Source: Acidobacteriota bacterium (GTDB lineage: Bacteria; Acidobacteriota; Blastocatellia; RBC074). Taken from it: a stretch of 64,000 nucleotides of DNA. Positions 10,793 through 21,982 of this stretch are shown one piece after another; positions within the stretch are counted from its first letter, which is position 1; every line of letters begins with the position of its first letter. The stretch covers positions 1 through 64,000 of the forward strand of contig JADJLO010000007.1 of assembly GCA_016710075.1 (NCBI GenBank), in the 5' to 3' direction. The notes beneath the pieces are model-generated. The model worked only from the letters and a program-made list of their open reading frames with translations, searched no databases and was not told the DNA's origin. Made by a program: the position numbers and the translations under genes.

Positions 10793-11290
10793 ATGAGTAA
10801 ACAGGCAATGTCGGCATCAAAACCAGAGCCCCAGCCGGCGGTTGAAATTAAGGAAGGGACATACAAAGTAGCCTCGACGACTCTTGAAGTTGAAACGGAT
10901 TCGCGCGTCGAGTTAAAAGAGATTACGGATGAAATCGTGGCATTTGTCGCCCTGACGCCGATCCGGGAAGGTTTCGTTCAGATCTCTTCGCTGCATACGA
11001 CTGCCGGCCTGATGTTGAATGAAATCCAGGATGCCCTGCTTGCGGATATGGTCTCTATGTTTGAGCAGGTCATTCCGCGTACCGTTTATTACAAGCACAA
11101 CGATCCGATGTTTTCAGAATGTGAGCGCAGGAACGCCGATTCGCATCTCCGCGCCATCATGCTCGGACATAACATCACCATCCCTATCGAAGACGGGAAA
11201 CTCAAACTCGGCACATGGCAGCGGGTCCTTTTCGGTGAGTTCGATGGCCCGAACAGCCGCAAAATCCACGTCCAGGTAATGGGAGTTTAA
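10793..11290 (+). CDS. yjbQ: YjbQ/UPF0047 family protein
   Basis: A 165-residue member of the YjbQ (UPF0047) family, with the conserved block S-S-L-H-T-T-A-G-L-M-L-N-E and the C-terminal D-S-H-L-R-A-I-M-L-G ... G-T-W-Q-R-V-L-F-G-E-F-D-G-P. Some family members have weak thiamine-phosphate synthase activity, but the true role is unsettled. The ATG at 10793 is preceded by AAGGAGA with good spacing. The first about 25 residues are an extra low-complexity extension not usual in the family. It lies between hpnG and hpnA on the same strand, with a 165-bp leader before it and a GAATNNN array after it. Confidence 0.88.
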   Translation: MSKQAMSASKPEPQPAVEIKEGTYKVASTTLEVETDSRVELKEITDEIVAFVALTPIREGFVQISSLHTTAGLMLNEIQDALLADMVSMFEQVIPRTVYYKHNDPMFSECERRNADSHLRAIMLGHNITIPIEDGKLKLGTWQRVLFGEFDGPNSRKIHVQVMGV

Positions 11291-11455
11291 GAAAGAGAAT
11301 GGAGAATGAAGAATGATGAATGATGAATGAAGAATGCTGAATGATCAGGGAGACTCAGCGGCTGTTACAAATTGAATCAATATTCATCATTCTCCATTCC
11401 GCATTCATCATTCGTCATTCTGCATTCATTCTCATTCTCCATTCTTCATTTATCT
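11291..11455. repeat. GAATNNN heptamer array, inverted (copy 2)
   Basis: Forward units (GAATGGA, GAATGAA, GAATGAT, GAATGCT) run from just after the yjbQ stop to about 11346. About 35 bases of ordinary sequence follow, then mirrored CATTCNN units to 11449. The right arm ends only a few bases before the hpnA start codon, leaving no room for a normal ribosome site there. Confidence 0.85.
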
Positions 11456-11456
11456 T

Positions 11457-12443
11457 ATGCGTGCTTTCGTCACAGGAGCTACAGGGTTCATTGGAGGAAA
11501 CCTGGTCAGGACGCTGCTGGTGGAAGGCCATCAGGTGAGGGTTCTGGTCCGGCCCGATAGCGATCGGCAGAACATTGAAGGACTGCCGGTTGAGCGAGTC
11601 GAAGGCGATCTCAGTGACCGGCAGAAGCTGGCGGAAAAACTCGAGGGCTGCGATGTGGTGTTTCACGTCGCAGCCCATTACTCGTTATGGGCAAGGGATC
11701 GTGAAGCGATTTACAGCGCCAATGTCAGGGGGACTGAAAATCTGCTGGCGGCGGCATCAGATGTCCGCATGGGGCGTTTTATCCACACCAGCTCTGTCGC
11801 TGCGATCGGAGTGCCGCCGGAAGGCTCGATCGGAACCGAGGCGACGCAGACCACGCTCGAAGATCTCGTCAGCGATTACAAGAAATCGAAATACCTGGCC
11901 GAGCAGGCTGCCATCAAGGCCGCCCGCGAGGGTCTCGATGTCGTCATCGTCAATCCATCGACGCCGGTTGGAGCATACGACGTCAAACCCACTCCCACTG
12001 GAGAGATCATTCTCAGATTCCTTCAGGGCCGGATGCCGGCATATGTGCATACTGGTCTCAATCTGATCGATGTGGACGATGTCGTGCGGGGCCACATCCT
12101 CGCATGGCAGAAGGGAAGGACTGGCGAACGCTACATTCTCGGAAATCGGAATCTGACTCTCAAGACAATGCTGGACATGCTTTCGGCCATCACCGGCAAG
12201 CCGGCGCCGAAGATCGCAGTCCCGCATTTCATCCCGCTCACTGTGGCGTTTATAGATGAAATGATCCTCGCCCGCTACTTCGGCAAAACGCCCCAGGTGT
12301 CGTTCTATTCGGTGCAGATGTCCAGGAAGGCGATGTATTACGATTCGTCGAAAGCCGTCAGGGAACTCGGTCTGCCGCAGAATCCAATCGAAGGCGCACT
12401 GGAGAAAGCAGTCAACTGGTTTATTGAGGGCGGGTATGTTTAG
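11457..12443 (+). CDS. hpnA: Hopanoid-associated sugar epimerase HpnA
   Basis: A 328-residue extended-SDR NAD(P)-dependent epimerase/reductase. Rossmann motif G-A-T-G-F-I-G-G-N at residues 7-15, catalytic Y-K-K-S-K, and the HpnA-characteristic block N-P-S-T-P-V-G-A-Y-D-V-K-P-T-P-T-G followed by G-E-R-Y-I-L-G. HpnA is found next to hopanoid genes in many bacteria; its exact substrate is not firmly established. With hpnG and the IDI-2-like gene upstream it forms an isoprenoid-associated group. The ATG has no Shine-Dalgarno because a heptamer array ends just before it. A bidirectional terminator hairpin follows. Confidence 0.88.
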   Translation: MRAFVTGATGFIGGNLVRTLLVEGHQVRVLVRPDSDRQNIEGLPVERVEGDLSDRQKLAEKLEGCDVVFHVAAHYSLWARDREAIYSANVRGTENLLAAASDVRMGRFIHTSSVAAIGVPPEGSIGTEATQTTLEDLVSDYKKSKYLAEQAAIKAAREGLDVVIVNPSTPVGAYDVKPTPTGEIILRFLQGRMPAYVHTGLNLIDVDDVVRGHILAWQKGRTGERYILGNRNLTLKTMLDMLSAITGKPAPKIAVPHFIPLTVAFIDEMILARYFGKTPQVSFYSVQMSRKAMYYDSSKAVRELGLPQNPIEGALEKAVNWFIEGGYV

Positions 12444-12449
12444 AAAAAC

Positions 12450-12485
12450 AGGGCCGGCTGTTACCGGCCCTGACTTGGTGGTTTT

Positions 12486-12490
<5 letters not shown>
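12450..12490. terminator. Bidirectional terminator between hpnA and pckA
   Basis: A GC-rich hairpin with 9-bp arms (CAGGGCCGG 12450-12458, CCGGCCCTG 12465-12473). A T-rich run follows about 10 bases later on the plus strand, and the plus-strand AAAAAC before the stem reads as GTTTTT on the minus strand. It lies between convergent genes. Confidence 0.75.
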
Positions 12491-14093
<1,603 letters not shown>

Positions 14094-14295
14094 GGTGCTC
14101 CTTTGAATGACTTGAGCGGATATGACCGACCGGCGCCAATCCCGGCTCAAATCTCTAAAGCAGCAATAATGCCGCTTGCAAGTGGTAAATAAAAATATTA
14201 ATAACGCATTAACGATAACTAAAAAGACAACTGTTGTCGAGATTTACAGGCATGGTGTCAAAACGTAAATTGGTCAGACGGTTTAGTGCCGCCGG

Positions 14296-15273
14296 CTATG
14301 GTGTGAGCTTGAGGCTCAGGTCTTCCCCTGTTTCGTCATTCTGTGATTTCTGCATTTCAGGCGCGATGCCGAGACTCTTCATCCGCCAGATAATAAAGGT
14401 CGAAATAATGATGACGATTGTGGCTGCCGCGCCGCCTTCGCTTCCGTAACTCCCGCCGGTCAGCCAGAAATGGCATCCCGGTGTCGAGAGCAGAAGCGGG
14501 TGCTGCGGAATCAACAGGCCACTTACGGGAATGCCGAAGACGGCTCCCATCGTCCAGTTCCAGGTGAAGTGAAGCGCGGTCGGAAACCAGAGGCTCCGCG
14601 TTTTCAGATAGGCAGTCGCGAGCCAGATTCCTGCAAGTACGGTGTTGACGGTTGAGAAGATCGTCCGGCCCGGGTTCTCCCAGTGTCCCAGAGCGAAGAG
14701 CAGCGACAAGAGGACTATCGGGACTGCCGCCGGCGCTCCGCGCAGCATCGTCTGGAACGCATAACCTCGATAGATCAGCTCTTCAAACGCTCCGGCAAGC
14801 ACCAGCATCAGCAGCGCCATCGCGATTTCCAACGCCATGGCCCGAAGCCCTGAAGCGTCGATCGCGCCGGCTCTCCACCATAGCGGGTTCGCCATCACCC
14901 GTGTGCCTCCGCCCAGAACCTGGATCAACACAACACCGCAGATCATCGCCGCGCTGATGCCGCATCCAGCCAGAACATCGCGCCACCAGCCGGCATAGAA
15001 CCGATAGCCCAAAGAACCCAGCCGCAGGTTTTCGAGGAATTTCAGACAGAGCCACGACACCGCCACAACCCAGCCGATCATCGCAGCATAGCTGAAGATC
15101 ATCCCGAAGCTCAGATCAAATACCGCATCTGTCCTCTCACCTGTTTCCCGGATCAGAAACGAAAGAAACAGCCGCGGCAACAGCAGTACGGCAATGAAAA
15201 TCAAAGCTCTCCAGCCGCTTCGCAGCCGATTCGTCCGCGGATTGATCAATGTTTGATTGGCTCTCATTCCCAT
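14296..15273 (-). CDS. CPBP family intramembrane metalloprotease (CAAX/Abi type)
   Basis: About 325 residues with seven or eight hydrophobic segments. It carries the family catalytic motif E-E-L-I-Y-R-G (EExxxR), then a second conserved His helix (L-L-F-A-L-G-H-W) and a third (L-H-F-T-W-N-W-T). These are the expected active-site positions of Rce1/CPBP intramembrane proteases. The substrate is unknown; bacterial members are linked to prenyl-protein processing, bacteriocin self-immunity or membrane signalling. The start is uncertain (ATG 15273 or 15267, or TTG 15312) because no clear ribosome site is present. It is divergent from the NtrY kinase gene across an ACTTTAA repeat. Confidence 0.85.
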   Translation of the reverse strand: MGMRANQTLINPRTNRLRSGWRALIFIAVLLLPRLFLSFLIRETGERTDAVFDLSFGMIFSYAAMIGWVVAVSWLCLKFLENLRLGSLGYRFYAGWWRDVLAGCGISAAMICGVVLIQVLGGGTRVMANPLWWRAGAIDASGLRAMALEIAMALLMLVLAGAFEELIYRGYAFQTMLRGAPAAVPIVLLSLLFALGHWENPGRTIFSTVNTVLAGIWLATAYLKTRSLWFPTALHFTWNWTMGAVFGIPVSGLLIPQHPLLLSTPGCHFWLTGGSYGSEGGAAATIVIIISTFIIWRMKSLGIAPEMQKSQNDETGEDLSLKLTP

Positions 15274-15320
15274 AAGTTCAATGTCAAAAGAAGAGTTGTC
15301 ATTTGCCGGCAACCAGCAAC

Positions 15321-15355
15321 TCTACTTTAAACTTTAAACTTTGTACTTTAAACTC
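15321..15355. repeat. ACTTTAA heptamer run (copy 1)
   Basis: Five 7-base units (ACTTTAA, ACTTTAA, ACTTTGT, ACTTTAA, ACTCC-) between divergent genes, ending 5 bases before the kinase start codon. Similar runs are at 29590, 48951 and 49196. Confidence 0.75.
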
Positions 15356-15360
15356 CTGGA

Positions 15361-17601
15361 ATGGCTGCATCGGAAATAAAAAAAACGGATGATGAAAGAA
15401 GGCGTTTGAATCGACGTCGCATCAGGGTTGTGCTGCTTGCCATCTTTACGACGATCCTTTTTGCGATGCTTTTCATCCAGGCGGCGTTCAACACCTTGCC
15501 ATGGTTTCGTCCTTCGTCCGCCAGTGAAACCCTGAGTCTTTATGTCCTGTCGACGATCAACTTTCTGGCATTCATCGTCCTTCTGATGGTGCTGGTTCGC
15601 AACATTCTCAAATTGCGGCGGGAGCGGCAGGAGAGGAAGCTTGGATCGAAGTTCAAAACACGGCTGGTGGCATATTTCATCCTGCTGGCGCTGCTTCCTG
15701 TGATGTTCCTGTTCTTTGCGACGACCGGCTTGATCAACCGAAGCATCGACAAATGGTTCAGCCTGCCCGGCGACCAGATGCTGAGCAACGCACTGGCAAT
15801 TCAATCGAATTACATCAAGGGTGAAAAAGAGGGATTTTTACGGCAGGCTTCGACATATTCGAAGATTCTTTCGGATTCTGACCCGGCAAAATATGAAGTG
15901 AGGATGCAGGAGATATTCGACGAGCAGCAACTGCTGGCTGCGGAGCTGTACGCGAGCGGCGGCGCGGCAGTCTTCAGGCGCCGGTCGCCTGAATTGAATG
16001 GCGCCCCGGACAATCTCAGAAATAGCCTTGAAGAAGCGCGCAACAGGGCGCTCAACGGTGAAACATATGAAATCGATCTGGCGGGCAATGATCAGAGCGA
16101 TATCTTTGTTGTAGTGTCGACGCCTTTTCTTGCAGATAAAAAATCCGGTCGCGGCGGGGCGCTGGTTCTGGTGAAAGATCTTCCGGATACGCTGGCAGTG
16201 AGCGTCAACAACATCAAGGCGATGGAGCCGTATTACGAATCCCTCAAGGGAAGGCGCAAGTGGTACAAGAGCACGTCGCTGCAGACACTGGCGCTGATCA
16301 CGCTGCTGGTCCTCTTTATCGCCTTCTGGCTGGCGCTCTACGTCGCCCGTTCGATTGCCGATCCGGTGAGACAGATGGCGGAGGCGACCGAGCAAATCAA
16401 AAAGGGAGATTTGAGTTATCGAGCCGACGTCGTCGGCGATGATGAGCTTGCGGCACTGGCCAAGTCGTTCAACGAGATGATGTCCGAAATGTCTGATAAC
16501 CGGCGCAAGCTGGAGCAGACTAATACTTCACTGGATGAGCGCCGCAGGTATATTGAGACGGTACTCCAGAGCCTCTCGGCCGGGGTTATCTCGCTCGATG
16601 AACATGCCACCGTGACCATGATCAACCATGCAGCTCTCGACCTGCTCAAGATCGAGCAGGCTCCGGAAAAAGGCGTGGCGCTTGTGGCCTTGCTGCCCGA
16701 AGAGCAGCGAGAGGAACTGCGCAAAATGATTCTCAGAGCCTCGCGCGTCAGTTCCGTCAGCCGCGAAGTTCACTTCATGCTATCAAACCACGCAAAACTG
16801 GATGCCGCGGTAACAGTCACCTCGCTTCAGGATCCGCATGGTCAATCGCGCGGCACCGTGATCGTGCTTGAAGATCTCAGCGAGTTGATCGAAGCCCAGC
16901 GCAGGGCCGCATGGAGCGAGGTTGCAAGGCGCATGGCCCATGAGATCAAAAATCCGCTGACACCGATCAGGCTTTCAGCAGAGCGACTCGCCAAGAATCT
17001 GATCGGCGACGGCAACGGAGCCCGCGACTGCCTCAACGAACGCCAGACCAGTCTCATCAGCGAATGCACTTCGATGATCGGCGCCGAAGTCGCCACTCTG
17101 CAGCGCATGGTCGACGAGTTCTCCAATTTCGCCAGATTGCCCAATGCCAGGCTGGAACTGGCATCGATCAACGAAGTGGTGGAAAATACATTGAAGCTTT
17201 ACGATGAGCGGCTCAACGGAGTCAGAATCGAGAGCAGTCTCCTGGCTCAAAGCCCGGTGCTCATCGATCCGGAACAAATCAAACGGGTCATTGTCAATCT
17301 GATCGACAATGCGGCTGAAGCGCTTTACGATCTCGACGGCGAGCGATGCATCTCGGTCAGCACACGCGAGATTCCGCAGCGCGATGTGGTTGAGCTGACA
17401 ATCTCCGACACGGGTCTGGGAATCGCCAAAGAGGATCGCGAGAGAATCTTCGGCCCCTACTTCTCAACGCGTAAACGAGGCACGGGACTCGGGCTGGCTA
17501 TCGTCAGCCGCATCGTCGCCGAACATCAGGGCAGAATTCGGGTTCAGGAAAATTTTCCGCGAGGAGCTCGTTTCATCATAGAATTACCGGTTTCGGGCTA
17601 A
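15361..17601 (+). CDS. NtrY-like membrane sensor histidine kinase
   Basis: A 746-residue kinase. Three membrane helices at about 22-43, 59-80 and 103-123, then an extracytoplasmic sensing region to about 300, a fourth helix, a HAMP domain (A-R-S-I-A-D-P-V-R-Q-M-A), a PAS domain (about 395-500), and the HisKA/HATPase pair. The phospho-acceptor is H527 in M-A-H-E-I-K-N-P-L-T-P-I, which is typical of NtrY kinases; the G-T-G-L-G-L-A-I ATP-lid motif is near the C-terminus. The sigma-54-type regulator gene starts 4 bp after its stop, so the two form an operon. NtrY/NtrX pairs respond to nitrogen, redox or envelope conditions; the signal here cannot be read from the sequence. Confidence 0.93.
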   Translation: MAASEIKKTDDERRRLNRRRIRVVLLAIFTTILFAMLFIQAAFNTLPWFRPSSASETLSLYVLSTINFLAFIVLLMVLVRNILKLRRERQERKLGSKFKTRLVAYFILLALLPVMFLFFATTGLINRSIDKWFSLPGDQMLSNALAIQSNYIKGEKEGFLRQASTYSKILSDSDPAKYEVRMQEIFDEQQLLAAELYASGGAAVFRRRSPELNGAPDNLRNSLEEARNRALNGETYEIDLAGNDQSDIFVVVSTPFLADKKSGRGGALVLVKDLPDTLAVSVNNIKAMEPYYESLKGRRKWYKSTSLQTLALITLLVLFIAFWLALYVARSIADPVRQMAEATEQIKKGDLSYRADVVGDDELAALAKSFNEMMSEMSDNRRKLEQTNTSLDERRRYIETVLQSLSAGVISLDEHATVTMINHAALDLLKIEQAPEKGVALVALLPEEQREELRKMILRASRVSSVSREVHFMLSNHAKLDAAVTVTSLQDPHGQSRGTVIVLEDLSELIEAQRRAAWSEVARRMAHEIKNPLTPIRLSAERLAKNLIGDGNGARDCLNERQTSLISECTSMIGAEVATLQRMVDEFSNFARLPNARLELASINEVVENTLKLYDERLNGVRIESSLLAQSPVLIDPEQIKRVIVNLIDNAAEALYDLDGERCISVSTREIPQRDVVELTISDTGLGIAKEDRERIFGPYFSTRKRGTGLGLAIVSRIVAEHQGRIRVQENFPRGARFIIELPVSG

Positions 17602-17605
17602 ACTT

Positions 17606-18952
<1,347 letters not shown>

Positions 18953-18991
18953 TCCTTCTCCCCCTCCCCTCCCTCCTTACTGGAATTTTAC

Positions 18992-19020
18992 TTGCATTTA
19001 CTTAGTGTGGATTGTACACT
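18992..19020 (+). promoter_or_regulatory. Candidate sigma-70-type promoter of nadA
   Basis: TTGCAT at 18992-18997 and TACACT at 19015-19020 are 17 bases apart and fit a -35/-10 pair. The -10 half lies inside the inverted repeat at 19001-19047, so a bound repressor would block it. Transcription would start near 19027, leaving a short leader before the ATG at 19079. Confidence 0.5.
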
Positions 19021-19047
19021 TGACCATCGTGTACGAGGTACACTAAG
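19001..19047. promoter_or_regulatory. Double inverted-repeat operator upstream of nadA
   Basis: The outer arms CTTAGTGT (19001-19008) and ACACTAAG (19040-19047) are perfect complements, and GTACAC (19014-19019) pairs with GTGTAC (19029-19034). Each half is also a palindrome by itself: AGTGT-N7-ACACT at 19004-19020 and GTGTACGAGGTACAC at 19029-19043. This looks like two binding sites for a dimeric repressor, a plausible NAD-biosynthesis regulator such as an NrtR-type protein, although no regulator gene is present here. Confidence 0.6.
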
Positions 19048-19078
19048 TGGTGACCGGGAATCAGCAGGGAGGAGAAAG

Positions 19079-20221
19079 ATGACAACAGGCACGGAAATGA
19101 AGGAGAGAGCGGCAGAGCCGGCGAGGGGGTTGGAGAAGGGTGGCGTCAAGGCAATTGAACAGTATTTGACGCTGGGCGAAGCAGAGCTTGAGGAACGAAT
19201 AGAGGAAGCGAAGAAGAAGCTTGGGGATCGGGCGGTGATCCTTGGGCATCATTACCAGCGGGATGACGTCATCAGGCATGCGGATATCGTCGGAGATTCA
19301 TTCAAGCTGGCGCAGATGGCATCGCGGCGGCCCGAAGCGGAGTACCTGATATTCTGCGGAGTGCATTTCATGGCCGAATCGGCGGATATACTGTCGGCCG
19401 GCCATCAGCGTGTCATACTGCCGGATCTGGCGGCTGGGTGTTCGATGGCGGATATTGCAGGGCTGGAACAAGTGGAGACGGCGTGGGAGCAATTGAACGA
19501 CCTTGGAATCACGTCCGTGATTCCAATCACCTACATGAATTCGGCGGCTGACATCAAGGCGTTCTGCGGCCGTCATGACGGCGTAGTCTGCACCTCATCC
19601 AATGCGGTTCCGTTGTTTGACTGGGCATTGAAGCAGCGTGAAAAACTTTTCTTCTTTCCCGATGAGCATCTGGGGCGAAACACCGGAGTCAGATTCGGGA
19701 TACCACTCGATCAGATGGTAGTCTGGGATCCGAGGCTCGAGCTTGGCGGCAACACTCCGGAGCAGTTGAAGAGCGCAAGAATTATCCTCTGGAAGGGATT
19801 CTGCTCTGTCCACGGCCGGTTTCTGCCGCGACACGTCGACGAGAAAAGGGCCGAATATCCGGGCATCAAAAGTCTGGTCCATCCCGAATGCCGTTATGAG
19901 GTTGTCGCCAAATCCGATTTAAATGGCTCGACCGAATTTATCATCAAAACGATCGAGGAGGCTCCTGCTGGAAGCAAGTGGGCCGTCGGCACCGAACTCA
20001 ATCTGGTCAACAGACTCGTCAACCGGCACCAGGACAAGATGGTCACGCTGCTTGCGCCCGATCTCTGCATGTGCGCGACAATGTTCCGCATCGCGCCGGA
20101 AAATCTGCTCTGGTCGCTGGAGAACCTCGTCGAAGGCCACGTCGTCAATCAGATCAAGGTCGACGATGAGACAGCCCTCTGGGCCAAAGTCGCTCTCGAC
20201 CGCATGCTTCAAATTCAGTAA
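19079..20221 (+). CDS. nadA: Quinolinate synthase
   Basis: A 380-residue [4Fe-4S] enzyme that condenses iminoaspartate with dihydroxyacetone phosphate to give quinolinate in de novo NAD synthesis. Family blocks: L-G-H-H-Y-Q at about 55-60, F-C-G-V-H-F-M-A-E with cluster ligand C93, V-C-T-S-S-N-A with C161, and L-C-M-C near the C-terminus (C330/C332). The ATG at 19079 is chosen because GGGAGGAG lies about 6 bases upstream; the open frame before it runs through the operator region and is unlikely to be coding. nadB and nadC are not adjacent. The double inverted repeat in front suggests repression by an NAD-responsive regulator. Confidence 0.95.
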   Translation: MTTGTEMKERAAEPARGLEKGGVKAIEQYLTLGEAELEERIEEAKKKLGDRAVILGHHYQRDDVIRHADIVGDSFKLAQMASRRPEAEYLIFCGVHFMAESADILSAGHQRVILPDLAAGCSMADIAGLEQVETAWEQLNDLGITSVIPITYMNSAADIKAFCGRHDGVVCTSSNAVPLFDWALKQREKLFFFPDEHLGRNTGVRFGIPLDQMVVWDPRLELGGNTPEQLKSARIILWKGFCSVHGRFLPRHVDEKRAEYPGIKSLVHPECRYEVVAKSDLNGSTEFIIKTIEEAPAGSKWAVGTELNLVNRLVNRHQDKMVTLLAPDLCMCATMFRIAPENLLWSLENLVEGHVVNQIKVDDETALWAKVALDRMLQIQ

Positions 20222-20232
20222 CAGACCCGTTT

Positions 20233-20271
20233 GAGACCAGTGGATGGAATAATAATCTATCCCCTGGTCTC
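20233..20271. terminator. Hairpin after nadA
   Basis: Arms GAGACCAG (20233-20240) and CTGGTCTC (20264-20271), extended by GGAT/ATCC inside. It begins 12 bases after the nadA stop and overlaps the 3' end of the convergent small membrane protein gene. There is no strong T-run, so efficiency is uncertain. Confidence 0.5.
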
Positions 20272-20634
20272 TCTCCTGCTCCGCACCAGAAACTCCGCAA
20301 ACAGCAAGGCGAAGATCAGATCCGCAACCGCCGGAACGAAAGCCGCTCCACCAATCATCCCCCACACGAAATAGACTGCATAGATCGTAAAAAATATCGA
20401 TTTCGATAGAACTCCAAGCCAGGCGAAATCGCGGAAGCGGACCCTGTCGTATGCAATCATCGCGTAGCCGATTCCCCAGGTCCCGACACTCGATGCAAAT
20501 GACCTTGCCAGCAGCCTGGCCGCAGGGTCGACGATCCCGAGTCTTCCCAGCATGAATTCAGGATTGACAATCAGCATCACGGCTGCGGCGATGTTCCAGA
20601 GAGCGGCAATGGAAAAAAGTATTTTGTAGTACAT
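20257..20634 (-). CDS. Small four-helix membrane protein, function unknown
   Basis: 125 residues with four hydrophobic segments (about 5-27, 45-62, 72-92 and 96-116) and a basic C-terminus (R-S-R-R-E-T-R-G). The layout resembles small DUF4345-like membrane proteins, but I do not recognise a diagnostic motif. It is on the same strand as the Rieske gene upstream, but the two are now separated by a 251-bp stretch made only of G and C that is probably not real sequence, so their original spacing is unknown. No catalytic residues are apparent. Confidence 0.7.
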   Translation of the reverse strand: MYYKILFSIAALWNIAAAVMLIVNPEFMLGRLGIVDPAARLLARSFASSVGTWGIGYAMIAYDRVRFRDFAWLGVLSKSIFFTIYAVYFVWGMIGGAAFVPAVADLIFALLFAEFLVRSRRETRG

Positions 20635-20647
20635 GCATTTATGACAA

Positions 20648-20898
20648 CCCGCCCCCCCGCGCCCGCCGGCCCCCCCCCCCCCCGCCGCCGGCGGCCCCCC
20701 CCCGGGGGGGGCGGGCCCGCCCCCGCCCCCCCCCGGGGGCCCCCGGCCCCCCCCGCCCCCCGCGGGGGCGCCGGGGCCCCGGGCGGCCGCCCCGCCCCCC
20801 CGCCCCGCCGGGGCGCCCCCGCCCCCCCGCCCCCGCCCCCGCCCCCCCCCCGCCCGCCCCGGCCCGCCCCCCCGCGGCCCCCCGCCCGGCCCGCCCGC
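20648..20898. other. 251-bp tract containing only G and C, probable assembly artefact
   Basis: Not a single A or T occurs in 251 consecutive bases, which are mainly C-runs of 4-14 broken by single G or short G-runs. It starts abruptly after ATGACAA and ends abruptly at AGTTAATAAA. Neither strand encodes a plausible protein there; translations are only Gly/Pro/Arg/Ala. It resembles low-quality poly-G or poly-C read ends joined by an assembler. Confidence 0.8.
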
Positions 20899-20900
20899 AG

Positions 20901-21212
20901 TTAATAAAGCAGGTAGATGTCATCCCCATCGATCTTCAGTTCATAAGCCTGCACACGCATAGATGGAATGGTCTCGCTTTCACCGGTCTTGAGATTGAAA
21001 TCGAAGCAATGCCACGGACAGAAGACCTTCCCGGCATCGAGGAAACCCTCGCATAGCGGCGCTCCACGATGCGGACACAAATCATCGAGCGCGTAAAACT
21101 CCCCGTCGAAATTGAAGATCGCAATGGTGTCGCGGCCTACATTCACGCTCTTGCCGGATCCGGGCTTGATCTCATCCTTTGTCGCAATTTTGTAAAAACG
21201 CTTATCACTCAT
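20901..21212 (-). CDS. Rieske [2Fe-2S] ferredoxin
   Basis: A 103-residue soluble Rieske domain. Cluster ligands are seen as C-P-H-R-G-A-P-L (CxH) and C-P-W-H-C-F-D-F (CxxH), about 19 residues apart. It has no signal peptide or membrane anchor, so it resembles the ferredoxin component of dioxygenase/nitrite-reductase-type systems rather than a bc1 subunit. No oxygenase gene is adjacent. The start ATG at 21212 lacks a clear ribosome site. Its stop codon is immediately followed by the G/C-only tract, so anything that once lay downstream may be missing. Confidence 0.92.
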   Translation of the reverse strand: MSDKRFYKIATKDEIKPGSGKSVNVGRDTIAIFNFDGEFYALDDLCPHRGAPLCEGFLDAGKVFCPWHCFDFNLKTGESETIPSMRVQAYELKIDGDDIYLLY

Positions 21213-21460
21213 ACACGGAAGAATTTAAAGTTAAATATCTCAGTCAGTTGTCAGTTCAACGTAAGGATTACATAAAGTTTGAGAATGAGAATGGAAATTT
21301 TAAGATTCTTTGTAGTTTTATTTATTGCCAACTGATTTTAAACTTTTCTCTTGATCTCATGGGGGGGAATGTGCACAATACGTGCGCCATCCCTTAAAAG
21401 ATGGTTGTTCTTCAGCCGAACAACCAGTTTAAAAACAATCCCGCATATTTGGAGGAAAAA

Positions 21461-21850
21461 ATGAATAGGATTATTGTGTCCATTCTCAGCCTTGTATTCA
21501 TGTCCATGGTCGCTCTTGCTCAGTCACCCGCCACCAGCGAACCCGCAACCACAACAACTGTCAGGAAAGAAACCGCATCCAAGCCGAAAAAAGAGATGGC
21601 GCCAAAGACCGATTCCGAGATACAGAAGTGTATCGAAGGCAAGTTTGCCAGATCTGAAAAACTGAGACCTCAGGGGTTCTCGACTTCGGTCAGCGATGGG
21701 CTCGTGACGCTCAGCGGCAAGGCGGCCAATGCCGGCAGCAAAGGGGCGGCAACGGGCATTGCAAAAAGCTGCGGCGCCGGAAGTGTGACCAACAACATCA
21801 CGGCTCCCGCAATACCGAGACCGAAGAAGGACCCGGCTAAGACGAACTAG
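21461..21850 (+). CDS. Secreted BON-domain protein
   Basis: 129 residues: Sec signal peptide (1-20, ending A-L-A-Q), a Thr/Lys/Pro-rich linker, then a BON domain from about 50 to 115 (S-V-S-D-G-L-V-T-L-S-G-K-A ... S-V-T-N-N-I). BON domains bind phospholipid or envelope surfaces and are common in stress-induced periplasmic proteins such as OsmY. Two Cys (in I-Q-K-C and K-S-C-G) may pair. The ATG at 21461 has GGAGG 8 bases upstream. A strong hairpin follows the gene. Confidence 0.85.
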   Translation: MNRIIVSILSLVFMSMVALAQSPATSEPATTTTVRKETASKPKKEMAPKTDSEIQKCIEGKFARSEKLRPQGFSTSVSDGLVTLSGKAANAGSKGAATGIAKSCGAGSVTNNITAPAIPRPKKDPAKTN

Positions 21851-21865
21851 ACTTCCCGGTCTGAC

Positions 21866-21910
21866 CCGCACGACAGGGGCAATTCACACTGGTGCCCCCC
21901 TGTCGTGCGG
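21866..21910 (+). terminator. Strong hairpin after the BON-domain gene
   Basis: Perfect 14-bp GC-rich arms, CCGCACGACAGGGG (21866-21879) and CCCCTGTCGTGCGG (21897-21910), start 16 bases after the stop codon. There is no U-run behind it, so it could terminate with Rho help or stabilise the 3' end. Confidence 0.6.
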
Positions 21911-21982
21911 CACCTATAAATACAGGAATACGTCCTTTTGGAGTTGTCGTCTGAAATCTAATTAACTATCATTTCAGTCATT

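Noticed and set aside
20639..20929. Open frames on both strands through the G/C-only tract
   Set aside because: They encode only Gly, Pro, Arg and Ala because A and T are absent; this follows from the tract's composition and is not a gene.
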